64,000 bases of DNA from Bacteroidota bacterium (GCA_018268195.1 JAFDWZ010000024.1:1-64000); one strand, 5' to 3'; shown: positions 42,235 through 51,464, counted from the stretch's first letter. Notes: generated by a model not told the origin, from the sequence alone. Numbers and translations: made by a program.

Positions 42235-42609
42235 TTAAAATGGCAAATCATCTTTATACTCTTCCTGAGGCAATTCAGGAGCTGAAGAAAATGGAATATC
42301 ATTGTCAGATGAAACGGGTGCATCGGAAGTTGCTCTCTCCAAACGCCATGCATCAATTGAGTTAAAGAATTTTATTTCACCCTGAGGGCTTTTCCATTCT
42401 CGACCTTTCAGATTAAAATTTACTGTTATCTGCTCACCTTCCTTAATATTATCAAGAAGTGCACACTTATCCTGGGTAAGCTGCATTAAAATAGTTTGAG
42501 GGTATGCTGATTTTTCATCAATGCTGATAACAAATTCGCGCTTGCGAAATTTTTCACTGACATTCTTGGTGTCATACTTTACTTTCAGTGTTCCGGTTAC
42601 TTGTAACAT
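42235..42609 (-). CDS. DUF3127 OB-fold-like protein with SSB-type tail
   Basis: A 124-residue protein. Residues 1-92 are DUF3127, a beta-barrel domain resembling single-stranded-DNA-binding OB folds (VTGTLKVKYDTKNVSEKFRK, QITVNFNLKGREWK). The C-terminal 30 residues are acidic and disordered and end EEYKDDLPF. That matches the DDxPF tip by which SSB recruits repair proteins. I infer a role with single-stranded DNA, but this is untested. An exact -7 box lies 17 nt upstream. Confidence 0.82.
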   Translation of the reverse strand: MLQVTGTLKVKYDTKNVSEKFRKREFVISIDEKSAYPQTILMQLTQDKCALLDNIKEGEQITVNFNLKGREWKSPQGEIKFFNSIDAWRLERATSDAPVSSDNDIPFSSAPELPQEEYKDDLPF

Positions 42610-42625
42610 GTTAAATATTTTTTTT

Positions 42626-42633
42626 CAAAAGTA
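42626..42633 (-). promoter_or_regulatory. Putative -7 box (TACTTTTG) for the DUF3127 gene
   Basis: An exact TAnnTTTG match on the minus strand, 17 nt before the ATG. No -33 TTTG at normal spacing. Confidence 0.45.
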
Positions 42634-42717
42634 TAAATAAATTTCAATTGATGTTTAACAAGTTGAAATTTTCTAATCAGCTGATTCATATTTTCTGTTA
42701 TCAGCATAATTTCTATT

Positions 42718-43839
42718 TTAAAATATCAGTCCTGATAGTTTAATGGCATTGGTTTTATTACAGAAGTTTTCCATTATGATTTCTTCTCTGTGTGAAATAT
42801 CCATCTGAGTAAAATCTGAACGGAACATTCTGTTCATTGCGTCTCGAATAGCTACTTCCGTATCGGCAACGGTACATAGCTGCTCAAGTCCCGTATTTTC
42901 AATCATTGGTGTATTCACCAGCGCAAATCGTCCATTAAACAATGCCGACAGTAATTTAAGTTTTATTCCGGTAGGCTGAAAGGTGGGCAGTGTATTAATA
43001 TGAGCATCCATGATAAGCTCATTGATTTGTCGCGTATTTAAATCACTAAGCAAGGTAATATTGTTTCTTTTCTGCACGGCATTACGAAGGTTTATACTGG
43101 GTTTGCTGCCTGCGATTATTAATGTCAGCGGGCTTGGCTTAAATACATCAACCAGATAATGTGCCGCCATATCGTTTTCGCCAATAGCCAGGTTGCCGTG
43201 ATAAAAAGCATAAGTACCTTTTCCTGTCTTGCTGTTTACCTTTGAATAAGCATGAAATGCCGGTATGTAATGTGCTTTATGGTAACGGCTATTGAAATAT
43301 TCTGTGTCGTTGGGTGATATTGCTGCTATGACATTTGCTTTTGCCAAAATGTTTTCGTAGGCTTCCAGCTTGGCCGATTCATTATAAAAATAATAACGCT
43401 TGAAGATGTTGCTTTCTGCTTTAGCAAGATTCTTATAATATTCATGTTCTATATTGTGAGTTCTCACAATCAGTTTTCTACGCTGTAGCCTTTCCTCCGA
43501 GAGAAAAAATGTACTGTGTACCCCTTCAAAAAGTATTGGGTGTTCATCATTAAGTAAATTGTGATACAATTCCATTGTGGAACGCGACACAACTATATAT
43601 GGAATGCGCAGAAAAAGTTGAGATTTAGAAGCATCACGAGGATAATAATATACCTTATGGCATAGTTCTTCCAGCAATTTGCTCGGTTGCCTTCCGTATT
43701 GAAAACAATGCAAATGTATTTTTACTCCAATGGAAGCAAGTGCACGTAATTTATAAAACACATCTATTACGCCACCATAATTGGCAGGATATGGTATATC
43801 AAAACTAACAATATGCAAATGCTTTCCGCTGTGTTTCAC
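42718..43839 (-). CDS. GT-B glycosyltransferase
   Basis: A 373-residue protein of the GT4-like GT-B type. The N-terminal acceptor-side fold has the glycine-rich start IVSFDIPYPANYGGVIDVFY and VRTHNIEHEYY near 130. The C-terminal donor domain includes YAFYHGNLAIGEN, TLIIAGSKPS and the PTFQPTGIKLKLLSALFNG segment near 300, where GT4 enzymes bind the sugar nucleotide. The usual E-x7-E pattern is not clear. It lies 9 nt downstream of a second glycosyltransferase and is probably co-transcribed. Product glycan unknown; likely an exopolysaccharide or cell-surface glycan. Confidence 0.82.
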   Translation of the reverse strand: MKHSGKHLHIVSFDIPYPANYGGVIDVFYKLRALASIGVKIHLHCFQYGRQPSKLLEELCHKVYYYPRDASKSQLFLRIPYIVVSRSTMELYHNLLNDEHPILFEGVHSTFFLSEERLQRRKLIVRTHNIEHEYYKNLAKAESNIFKRYYFYNESAKLEAYENILAKANVIAAISPNDTEYFNSRYHKAHYIPAFHAYSKVNSKTGKGTYAFYHGNLAIGENDMAAHYLVDVFKPSPLTLIIAGSKPSINLRNAVQKRNNITLLSDLNTRQINELIMDAHINTLPTFQPTGIKLKLLSALFNGRFALVNTPMIENTGLEQLCTVADTEVAIRDAMNRMFRSDFTQMDISHREEIIMENFCNKTNAIKLSGLIF

Positions 43840-43848
43840 TTTGCTCTC

Positions 43849-44985
43849 CTATTCAGTTTTTTCTGCTGACGAAATTACACTAATTAGTTTTTCTTTTTCC
43901 TTTTCCCAGCAAAGTTCTTCAGCAGCCCCCACACAATTCAATCTTAATTTTTTATATAAAGGTTCATCTTCTAACAGACCGACCATGGCTGATGCAATGG
44001 CTTTAGTATTATTACTACTCAACACAATACCTACATCATAATCCTCAACTATGGCTTCTACCTCAGCAAGTCGCGAAACAATAACCGGTATGCCTGCATG
44101 TATGTAATCAAAAAGTTTATTGGGCAAACTTAAACGATAGTTGATGTTGTTATCCTTATCGAGTGAAAGTCCTGCAAAACATACCGATGTAATCTTCTTC
44201 AATTCGTCCTGGCTCACTTTAGGATGTATAATAACTTTGTGCTTTACGTGAAAACGTTCTGTAAGTCCCGGAAGTTCTGAAAACACATCTCCACCTCCTA
44301 TTATCAACAAACCTGCATCAACCGTTTGCATAGCTTCAACCGCTTCTTCTGCACCTCGGTGTATATTGATACCCGAACCCTGAAGTATAAATATATTTTC
44401 AAAGTGCTCCAAGCCATATTTACTTTTCACTTCCTCTACATTCACATTTTTATGCTTGTTGGTCAATGGCACATTGCGTACCACTTCGGGCTTACGGTTA
44501 TAAAGTCTGAAATATATTTCAGCAATGGAATTATTAACGGTAATCACATGCTTCAGTCTGGGAAACACAAATCGTTCAATGCGCAGCCATACTGATTTGG
44601 CAAAACGATTATGCTCTAATTCGGGCACTCCGGTGAAATATTCATGACTGTCATAAATAAGTGGAATTCGTTTCATTTTCGAAAGCAGGAAATTGGGTAA
44701 CAATGTATCCAGATCGTTGGCGTATAGCAAATCCGCTTTATTGAACAACAGATAAATCAAAAGGCGAATATTATAGAATGCATAAAACAATGCTCCTTTT
44801 TGTGCCCACAACTTAAACCTCACTGCGGCAATGCCGGGAAAGTTATAGACGGGAAGGCTCCCGGGTAATTGTCTGCCCACAAGAGTTACTTCATAACCCA
44901 ACTCAACGAAGGTCATGGCCGTTCGCTTAACTCTTTGGTCGGTAGCCAGATTGTTAATGACAGAAATAATTACACGTTTGGACAA
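43849..44985 (-). CDS. GT4-type glycosyltransferase
   Basis: A 378-residue GT-B enzyme. The N-terminus SKRVIISVINNLATDQRVKR is typical of Bacteroidota GT4 proteins. DLLYANDLDTLLPNFLLS and LIYDSHEYFTGVPEL (about 85-125) are family segments. The donor domain has ILQGSGINIHRGAEEAVEAM, LLIIGGGD and SLPNKLFDYIHAGIPVIVS. The start is TTG: a stop codon lies three codons upstream and no ATG fits the conserved N-terminus. A good promoter lies 20 nt upstream. It is followed by the second glycosyltransferase after 9 nt, so the two probably act on one glycan. Confidence 0.85.
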   Translation of the reverse strand: MSKRVIISVINNLATDQRVKRTAMTFVELGYEVTLVGRQLPGSLPVYNFPGIAAVRFKLWAQKGALFYAFYNIRLLIYLLFNKADLLYANDLDTLLPNFLLSKMKRIPLIYDSHEYFTGVPELEHNRFAKSVWLRIERFVFPRLKHVITVNNSIAEIYFRLYNRKPEVVRNVPLTNKHKNVNVEEVKSKYGLEHFENIFILQGSGINIHRGAEEAVEAMQTVDAGLLIIGGGDVFSELPGLTERFHVKHKVIIHPKVSQDELKKITSVCFAGLSLDKDNNINYRLSLPNKLFDYIHAGIPVIVSRLAEVEAIVEDYDVGIVLSSNNTKAIASAMVGLLEDEPLYKKLRLNCVGAAEELCWEKEKEKLISVISSAEKTE

Positions 44986-45005
44986 CAGTGATTAATTTAT
45001 GCCTG

Positions 45006-45038
45006 CAAAAATACGATTATTGGAATGAGAAGTTCAAC
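45006..45038 (-). promoter_or_regulatory. Promoter of the glycosyltransferase pair
   Basis: The minus strand has GTTG (45038-45035), 21 nt, TATTTTTG (45013-45006). The -7 box is exact and the -33 box has one mismatch. It supports the TTG start at 44985. Confidence 0.6.
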
Positions 45039-45043
45039 CGCTT

Positions 45044-45907
45044 TCAGGAAAGGTAATCTTTCAGCAATCGCTTTCGGGAGTTGTTACGCAGTCTTCTGAT
45101 TGCTTTTTCTTTTATCTGCCTTACACGTTCTCTGGTTAATCCAAGCAGCACACCAATTTCGTCCATAGACAGGTTGTGATTGATGCCTATACCGTAAAAC
45201 ATCTTAACTACTTCACGTTCGCGCTCACTGAGGGTGCGTAGCGATCGCTCAATTTCTTTGTTCAACGACTCATTCATCAATCCGGAGTCAGCCTCAGGCG
45301 AGTCGGTATTTTCTATGACATCAAGTAAAGTAGATTCTTCATTTCCTACGAAAGGCGCATCCATGCTGATATGCTTTCCGGGAGCTTTAAGCGTTTCTGC
45401 AATTTTTTCAATGGGCACTTCCATTATTTCTGCAATCTCTTCTGTAGAAGGCTCCCGTTCATACTCCTGTTCTAATTTTGCAAAAACTTTATTGATTCGT
45501 CTTAATGAACCAACCTGATTGAGTGGTAAGCGCACTATACGTGCCTGCTCAGCAATAGCCTGCAAAATAGACTGACGAATCCACCATACTGCATAACTGA
45601 TAAATTTAAAACCTCGTGTTTCATCAAATCGAGAAGCTGCTTTTATAAGACCAACATTCCCCTCGTTGATGAGGTCGGGCAAACTCAAACCCTGATTCTG
45701 ATATTGCTTGGCAACAGAAACCACAAAACGTAAATTGGCACGTGTAAGTTTATTTAATGCCTCCTGATCGCCCTCGCGAATTCTTCGTGCGAGTATCGCT
45801 TCTTCCTCTGCAGTAACCATTCCTTCACGGCTAATCTCCTGCAGATATTTGTCCAACGACTGACTTTCTCTGTTGGTTATCGATTTCTGAATTCGCAGTT
45901 GTCTCAT
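45044..45907 (-). CDS. rpoD: Primary RNA polymerase sigma factor
   Basis: A 287-residue group 1 sigma factor of the short Bacteroidota type, lacking region 1.1. Region 1.2 is at about 15-45 ([20 protein letters not shown]). Region 2 is at about 56-125, with core-binding [15 protein letters not shown] and -7 element recognition [15 protein letters not shown]. Region 3 follows the conserved [11 protein letters not shown]. Region 4 has the helix-turn-helix [22 protein letters not shown] (about 248-269). It is the factor that reads the TTTG/TAnnTTTG promoters seen across the window, including its own, which has both boxes intact. It is transcribed away from the acyltransferase gene. Confidence 0.96.
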   Translation of the reverse strand: MRQLRIQKSITNRESQSLDKYLQEISREGMVTAEEEAILARRIREGDQEALNKLTRANLRFVVSVAKQYQNQGLSLPDLINEGNVGLIKAASRFDETRGFKFISYAVWWIRQSILQAIAEQARIVRLPLNQVGSLRRINKVFAKLEQEYEREPSTEEIAEIMEVPIEKIAETLKAPGKHISMDAPFVGNEESTLLDVIENTDSPEADSGLMNESLNKEIERSLRTLSEREREVVKMFYGIGINHNLSMDEIGVLLGLTRERVRQIKEKAIRRLRNNSRKRLLKDYLS

Positions 45908-45926
45908 ACGTGTTTGGTTTGTCTTA

Positions 45927-45959
45927 CAAAGTTAACATCAAATTTTCCAATACAGCAAA
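45927..45959 (-). promoter_or_regulatory. Consensus promoter of the primary sigma gene
   Basis: The minus strand has TTTG (45959-45956), 21 nt, TAACTTTG (45934-45927), both exact, 19 nt before the ATG. The primary sigma factor probably transcribes its own gene. Confidence 0.75.
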
Positions 45960-46085
45960 TGTTTTTATACTTATTTAATAACGACCAATAACTACATAAT
46001 AAAACGATATCCACTTTGTTTTTATTATTTGAATTGAGCATCCACATTAATTATCTATGTTATTCTATTTCACATTGCATTTTGT

Positions 46086-46093
46086 TACTTTTG
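46086..46093 (+). promoter_or_regulatory. Putative -7 box (TACTTTTG) for the acyltransferase operon
   Basis: An exact TAnnTTTG match 75 nt upstream of the MBOAT start. No TTTG -33 at normal spacing. The remaining part of the 261-nt divergent region contains nothing else I can name. Confidence 0.4.
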
Positions 46094-46168
46094 CTTTCTA
46101 TCAATAAAATATGGTTCGGAAAATCCATCATCTTGTTTCGGTTTCTGTAAATTTATAAGAGTCATTTC

Positions 46169-47617
46169 ATGCTTTTCAACACCATTGACTTTGCATTTTT
46201 CTTACCTATAGTATATATCTTTTATTGGTTTGTTACCAACCGAAAACTGAACCTGCAGAATTTTATGCTACTTGCAGCAAGTTACTTTTTTTACTCTTGC
46301 TGGGACTGGCGCTTTTTGTTTCTGCTCATGTTCTCTACCCTTCTCGATTATTACACAGGCATTAAAATGTCTGATGCTCCTGATTCAAAGAATAGAAAAA
46401 TATGGCTTTGGATAAGTGTGGTTATAAATTTAGGATTCCTGGGTGTATTTAAATATTACAACTTTTTTGCCGATAGTTTTGCTGAAGCATTAGCGCATTT
46501 TGGGTTTAAAATAAACCCTTATACGATTCAGGTTATTTTGCCTGTTGGTATTTCTTTTTACACTTTTCATGGACTGTCGTACGTACTCGATATTTATCAT
46601 CAGCGTATAAAAGCTGAAAAAAACTTTGTGGAATATGCCCTCTTCGTTAGTTTTTTTCCGCTATTGGTTGCAGGACCTATTGAACGGGCCACACACCTGC
46701 TGCCTCAAATAAAAAAAGTTCGACAGTTTGACTACGCTAAATCAGTTGACGGATTAAAACAAATTCTCTGGGGGCTATTCAAAAAGATTGTCATTGCCGA
46801 CAATTGTGCCGAATATGCTAACCAGATATTCAATCATTCAGGTGACTATAATGGCAGCACATTGCTACTTGGTGCACTGTTTTTCACCTTTCAGATTTAT
46901 GGCGATTTTTCAGGCTATTCAGATATTGCCTTAGGCACAGCCCGACTTCTTGGAATAGAACTATTGCGGAATTTTGCTTTCCCTTATTTTTCAAGAGACA
47001 TTGCAGAGTTTTGGCGTAGGTGGCATATATCTCTCTCTTCCTGGTTCAGAGATTATCTTTATGTGCCGTTAGGCGGAAGTCGCGGCAGCACATGGAGTAG
47101 AGTAAGAAATACGTTTATCATTTTTGTGGTCAGCGGTTTTTGGCATGGCGCTAACTGGACATTTATATTCTGGGGCGCTCTTAATGCACTTTATTTTCTT
47201 CCGTTGCTATTAACGCACCGCAACAGAAACAATCTTGAAATTGCTGCTCAGGGAAGATTGTTTCCGAACTTCAAAGAAGTTGTCATGATGACTACCACAT
47301 TTTTTCTTACAGTTATTGCATGGGTGTTTTTCAGAGCTAACAGTCTTGAACATGCCTTTCAATATCTTGCAGAAATGTTTTCGGCAACGCTCTTCCGTGC
47401 ACCTGAATTTATAGGTATGAGCAAGGCAATGGTATTATCAGCACTCATTTTTCTGTTTATGATTGTAGAATGGGCAGGCCGGGAAAATCAATATGCTATT
47501 GCACATACAGGTATGAAATGGAAATGGCCGTTGCGTTACGCTTTTTATTATGCCATCATTCTTGCTATATTCTGGTTTGGTGGAAATGAACAACAGTTTA
47601 TCTATTTTCAATTCTGA
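46169..47617 (+). CDS. MBOAT-family membrane O-acyltransferase (AlgI-like)
   Basis: A 482-residue polytopic enzyme with about 11 helices that passes acyl groups, usually acetyl, across the membrane to surface polymers. AlgI-type motifs are present: SYFFYSCWDWRFLFLL near 35, PVGISFYTFHGLSYVLD near 130, FPLLVAGPIERA near 170, FWRRWHISLSSWFRDYLY with His286, and the catalytic His326 in SGFWHGANW. The next gene starts 3 nt later and encodes an SGNH-like protein, the usual partner that finishes the transfer outside. The polymer acylated is unknown; the divergent glycosyltransferases nearby might make it. Confidence 0.92.
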   Translation: MLFNTIDFAFFLPIVYIFYWFVTNRKLNLQNFMLLAASYFFYSCWDWRFLFLLMFSTLLDYYTGIKMSDAPDSKNRKIWLWISVVINLGFLGVFKYYNFFADSFAEALAHFGFKINPYTIQVILPVGISFYTFHGLSYVLDIYHQRIKAEKNFVEYALFVSFFPLLVAGPIERATHLLPQIKKVRQFDYAKSVDGLKQILWGLFKKIVIADNCAEYANQIFNHSGDYNGSTLLLGALFFTFQIYGDFSGYSDIALGTARLLGIELLRNFAFPYFSRDIAEFWRRWHISLSSWFRDYLYVPLGGSRGSTWSRVRNTFIIFVVSGFWHGANWTFIFWGALNALYFLPLLLTHRNRNNLEIAAQGRLFPNFKEVVMMTTTFFLTVIAWVFFRANSLEHAFQYLAEMFSATLFRAPEFIGMSKAMVLSALIFLFMIVEWAGRENQYAIAHTGMKWKWPLRYAFYYAIILAIFWFGGNEQQFIYFQF

Positions 47618-47620
47618 TTC

Positions 47621-48586
47621 ATGAAAAAATTTCTCAGACAATTATTGTTGTTTCTCTCCCCTATTTTCCTTTTAGCAATTCCATTGGATTATGGACTCTC
47701 AAAATTATTGCGACAATCGCATCAATATCCCGGTGAACTGGAAGTGTGGAATGATATTTATAACTCCGATGCCAACTGCGATTTTGCCATCTATGGTTCA
47801 TCACGTGCTTGGGTGCAAATAGATCCTGAAATTATTGGCGACTCACTCAAAGGCATTGCACATAATTTTGGTGTTGACGGGCATAACTTTCAACTGGAAT
47901 ACCTGCGCCATCTTGAGCTTCTTCGGAAGAATAAGAAACCTAAAGCCATCATCTTTTCAGTTGATATTTTCACTCTGCAAAAACGTAAAGATTTGTATCA
48001 GTTAGAACAGTTTCTGCCATTTATGCTATGGAATAAAAATATCAAAAAATATACATCATCTTACAAAGGTTTTACCTCCACCGATTATTACGTCCCGCTT
48101 TTGCGCTATGCAGGTAAATATGAAGCACTGAACACTTGTATTAAATTATTAATTAAAGGCAGAACTGCTGAGAAATACAGAAATCATGGTTATCGCCCGG
48201 AGAACAGTAAATGGAATGACGACCTTGCTGAAGCAAAACGCCAACAGGAACATTACATCGTAAATTTTGATACTGCAAGCATCCACCTTTTTGAACAGTT
48301 TATTCAGGAATGTAAAGCAGATAACATCTCATTAATTCTTGTTTATGCTCCTGAATACATAGAGGGGCAAACATATATAAGCAACAGAAGTGACGTAATT
48401 AATCTTTACAGGAGTTTTTCTGAAAAATTCAACCTCCCTTTTTATGATTATTCCAACGACAGTATTTGCCTCGACAAAAATCTGTTTTACAACTCCATGC
48501 ACCTTAACAAAACAGGTGCCGAGCGATTCAGCAGCAAACTTGCTCATGATATTAACAATTACCCTAATGCAACACTTCTGAAATAG
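47621..48586 (+). CDS. SGNH-like extracytoplasmic acyltransferase partner
   Basis: A 321-residue protein with an N-terminal signal anchor (LLLFLSPIFLLAIPL) and an SGNH/GDSL-like domain outside the membrane. The block I nucleophile is in IYGSSRAW (Ser60 or Ser61). Block III appears as FGVDGHN (near 89), and the C-terminal histidine is His294 in NSMHLNKTGA. The usual DxxH aspartate is Asn291 here, so the dyad or triad may be atypical. Close coupling (3 nt) to the MBOAT gene supports joint function in polymer O-acylation, like AlgJ/AlgX or PatB with their MBOAT partners. Assignment is by motif and context. Confidence 0.78.
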   Translation: MKKFLRQLLLFLSPIFLLAIPLDYGLSKLLRQSHQYPGELEVWNDIYNSDANCDFAIYGSSRAWVQIDPEIIGDSLKGIAHNFGVDGHNFQLEYLRHLELLRKNKKPKAIIFSVDIFTLQKRKDLYQLEQFLPFMLWNKNIKKYTSSYKGFTSTDYYVPLLRYAGKYEALNTCIKLLIKGRTAEKYRNHGYRPENSKWNDDLAEAKRQQEHYIVNFDTASIHLFEQFIQECKADNISLILVYAPEYIEGQTYISNRSDVINLYRSFSEKFNLPFYDYSNDSICLDKNLFYNSMHLNKTGAERFSSKLAHDINNYPNATLLK

Positions 48587-48608
48587 CCAGAAACAGTAAA
48601 TGTATCAC

Positions 48609-48650
48609 ACTCCATAGCTTTAAGCGTTACATTGCTTGGCAGTATGGAGT
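48609..48650. other. Intergenic hairpin between convergent genes
   Basis: A perfect 8-bp outer stem (ACTCCATA / TATGGAGT) encloses an inner 4-bp stem (AAGC / GCTT). It lies 22 nt after the SGNH gene and 24 nt after the convergent array end. There is no T run on either side, so a terminator role is uncertain. Confidence 0.4.
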
Positions 48651-48918
48651 TGGTTTGAACAAAATACATAAAACTCATTCATTATAAATAACAAGTTTTT
48701 TATTTACCCTCTGATTATTGCTTGTGATAGAACAAACATAAACTCCATTACTCAACTTCGGCAATGAAATAAATTGAAGTGTACTCCATTGAGGCAGGTT
48801 TTGAGAGTAAACGGCTCTGCCGTTTATATCAAATATTTCTAATTTACCTGATTTGTTTTGCGGCAACAGATACATGATTTTAAAATTTCCATTGTTAGGA
48901 TTTGGGCTTATAGTTATT

Positions 48919-48952
48919 CCCCTCTCCTTTGGAGAGGGGTTAGGGGTGAGGC
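48919..48952. repeat. Palindromic dispersed-type repeat inside copy 5 of gene A
   Basis: A perfect 9-bp palindrome (CCCCTCTCC, TTT, GGAGAGGGG) followed by TTAGGGGTGAGG. Translated in the gene frame it reads SLTPNPSPKERG, replacing the VKDLAEHDFKFKIF-type linker of the other copies. I recall this peptide recurring in unrelated bacterial ORFs, which would mark a dispersed repeat, but cannot verify it here. Confidence 0.6.
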
Positions 48953-50123
48953 TGCTCGTTATAGTATCACATGCACTCCCCACCAAACGACCTAAATAAT
49001 AATTAGGATGATTAGGAATACCCCTAAAAAAACAACTTGTATGAATGTTGTGTAAATTAACAGTGCAGGCTATGCCTGCACTATCTGGATAATCCATTTC
49101 ATGTAAATCTAAAACACTGCTGCCTGATGAAATATAAATCTTGCCGTTGGCGGCAAGATAAAGTGAATTAAAATCAGTATAAAACACAGGCGGTGCTGAA
49201 AGGAAAGACATCATTGGTCGCAACTGTTTGAAGAGTGGCCCCAATATTCGGAGCATCTGTATCAACCTGATAAATATGTTCAGAAGTAGAAAAATACAAG
49301 TAACGTGAATCAGAGGAAAACATTGTTCCAAAACCAATTGTACTATCTGAATAATTAATAACTGTATCTAAAATAAAATCTCCTGTACACCTGTCAAAGT
49401 TCATTATATTTATGTATAAATTCCAATACATTCCCTGAATATATCCATTCCTGAAAGCAAATTTTTCACCGTCAGGTGAAAAAACAGGTTGTCCAGCCCA
49501 ACCTGCATACGCCTGTAATTGCAAATTTTTAATGCCAATATAATTAACCCCATTGGGGGTGAGTAAAAATTCATGTATCAAACTCCCATCCCATGAGATA
49601 GCAATTATCCACCAATCCCTACCGTTAGCATGCCTGCAAGCCGTAATTCCAGCACCAAACGAGCCTGATAAAGCAATATTATTTTTACTGATTATCTCTC
49701 CCAATCCACCATTTAACGAAACATCTGTTATTGTATAAAAAATATTAGGGCTATCTCCTGTTGTATAATCAAGGGTTTGGTGAAATAAAATATATTTATT
49801 TGAATCATCAGGCATGGGTAAAATAATATTTGCATAAGGCATTGGTAATCCGGCAGGAAAATCATCTGCAAATTGACCGGGATTAAGTCCCTCTCCATTT
49901 AGCATGGTATCGCCCGTAGCATCAGCTATAAAAATACCGTTGCTGCTCATTAATATATTCCCGTTTTCATCGGAAATATTTGCTTGTGTGTCCATGAAAG
50001 GAATAGTACGAGTTTCAGGAATAATGGAATAAGAGGTATCTGTAAAAGACATTCTCGCTTTGGCATTATATCCTAAGAAAAATGTGCTGTTATACCCTTG
50101 CGGTAAACACTCTTTTGATAACA

Positions 50124-50162
50124 ATAAAATCGTAAGACATAAAAAATGTCTTACGATTTTAT
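50124..50162. repeat. Signal-peptide inverted repeat, A copy 5
   Basis: Perfect 17-bp arms (ATAAAATCGTAAGACAT and its complement) around five A, spanning 22-60 nt after the start codon at 50184. Confidence 0.92.
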
Positions 50163-50180
50163 ATTTTTTAATCAGTTCTG

Positions 50181-51464
50181 TCATTTAACAATTACCAATT
50201 TTTTAATTGTTTCAAAATTATTTGTATGAACTTTTACAGAATATACGCCTTGCGAAAACTTACCCAAATCAATTATCTTGTGCTTATCCTTGCAATTCAT
50301 TTCATCCATTAAAACTATCTCTCCCATCACATTTTTTAGTTCAATATAGCAAACACCTTCCAAGTTCCCACTCAAAAATATTTCAACTTTGTCATTTGCG
50401 GGATTTGGTTGAATAATGATTTTATTTTGTTCAACATTTTTTATTGAGTCTTTTGCAAAACGATAAATTCCACTTTGCAAACAAATATTCGCATCGTCAT
50501 AAAAAATTGAATCATTAATTAATGCAATAAATGTACGTGCTCGCTCTACTGCTGCACCTCCAACATAAGGGCATTGATTGGCTATTGCAAATATTCCTGA
50601 AAAGTTGTCAATGAGATAGTGAATATCATTGCCTCTTTCAATGTAATTGATTTCAATTTCATTCATTAATTTACTATTTGTTTCCGGTTGCTCTCCGTTT
50701 ATAACATAATCATTTTCCAATTTTGCATTATCAAGGTCATCCTTTATTATTGCCCCTCTTGTTATATTCAAATTGTTTATAGTTTGGTTTAAGAAACCAA
50801 TTTTGTACAACCATGCTGTTTTTAATGAATCTGCCTCAATTGTGCCTACTCCTGTTCCACTGCTGTACATAGTTACACTATCAGTAAATAAACGGATTTG
50901 TAAATTACAACTGTCAATTAATGCCATTAATGTAGAATCATACATATACGCAGCCTTTAAGTATTCGTCTGCATTATACAAATACGCAACAGGCTCGCCC
51001 TGATTCTCTAACATAAACTGAATGTAAGTGGAATCACTTACCCATAATGCGGAATCATTGGCAAGTTCGGCATAAATGTATTCTCTTGCTATTGCCTTTG
51101 ACTCATCCGAAACTTCTTCTGAATCAAAAATTCCCTGTTCAATTAGATTATGAATGGTAGTGTCAGCCATTGCAGGCGGTGGCGAACTGCATATAGTAGA
51201 AGAATAACAGTGATAGGTGTTTCCTGTTGTATCGGGTTGAAACCATGAACTTGGCGTAACAACAGGATTATAAACTGAACCTAAATTTGAATTTACTGTA
51301 AAAAGGGAAAATGAAACATAAAAACTTGGCGATAAATTAATTCCACCAAAGCCGCTCACGGTTGGCAAGTTCCATTTATTGCCATTATGCGGCTGCGTTC
51401 CCATGTAAGTAGGATTGGTTGGCGAGCCTGTGTTCAGATACAAGCCAACGTAATGCGTATTCAT
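50181..51464 (-). CDS. Module gene B, copy 5: 5'-truncated T9SS protein
   Basis: A 427-residue frame homologous to the C-terminal part of the full-length B protein at 59290-62040. The homologous frame continues upstream of the nominal ATG to about 51561 (CNFTDSTKTGVYFGG, matching CNSVDSTYRGIYFGG), only 3 nt from the stop of the preceding A gene. It therefore lacks the signal peptide and nearly all of the beta-helix. It retains the helical region, the QCPYVGGAAVERAR motif (near 305) and the sorting domain (IQPNPANDKVEIFLSG to KLVIVK). Without a signal it cannot be exported. Its stop overlaps the next A start as ATGA. Confidence 0.8.
   Translation of the reverse strand: MNTHYVGLYLNTGSPTNPTYMGTQPHNGNKWNLPTVSGFGGINLSPSFYVSFSLFTVNSNLGSVYNPVVTPSSWFQPDTTGNTYHCYSSTICSSPPPAMADTTIHNLIEQGIFDSEEVSDESKAIAREYIYAELANDSALWVSDSTYIQFMLENQGEPVAYLYNADEYLKAAYMYDSTLMALIDSCNLQIRLFTDSVTMYSSGTGVGTIEADSLKTAWLYKIGFLNQTINNLNITRGAIIKDDLDNAKLENDYVINGEQPETNSKLMNEIEINYIERGNDIHYLIDNFSGIFAIANQCPYVGGAAVERARTFIALINDSIFYDDANICLQSGIYRFAKDSIKNVEQNKIIIQPNPANDKVEIFLSGNLEGVCYIELKNVMGEIVLMDEMNCKDKHKIIDLGKFSQGVYSVKVHTNNFETIKKLVIVK

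Larger units (their letters stand above)
48675..50184 (-). pseudogene. Module gene A, copy 5: propeller/T9SS protein, frameshifted
   Basis: Two overlapping frames (50184-49174 and about 49205-48675) together align with the intact A paralogues over their full length. The first frame carries the signal peptide (ending ECLPQG), the ISDENGNILMSSNGIFIA block and ACRHANGRDWW, and runs out just after TNDVFPF. The second picks up at SAPPVFYTDF, continues LYLAANGKIYIS, HPNYYLGRLVG and ends with the sorting domain (SPNPNNGNFKIMYLLPQNKS to KLVIYNE). One extra base, most simply in a TTT run at 49199-49201, explains the shift. The linker before the sorting domain carries an in-frame palindromic repeat insertion (48919-48952). 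It overlaps the upstream B fragment as ATGA. Either a real lesion or a sequencing error. Confidence 0.82.

Noticed and set aside
49174-49337. Programmed ribosomal frameshifting in A copy 5
   Set aside because: No slippery heptamer or downstream structure is evident, and the four paralogues need no frameshift. A single-base indel is simpler.
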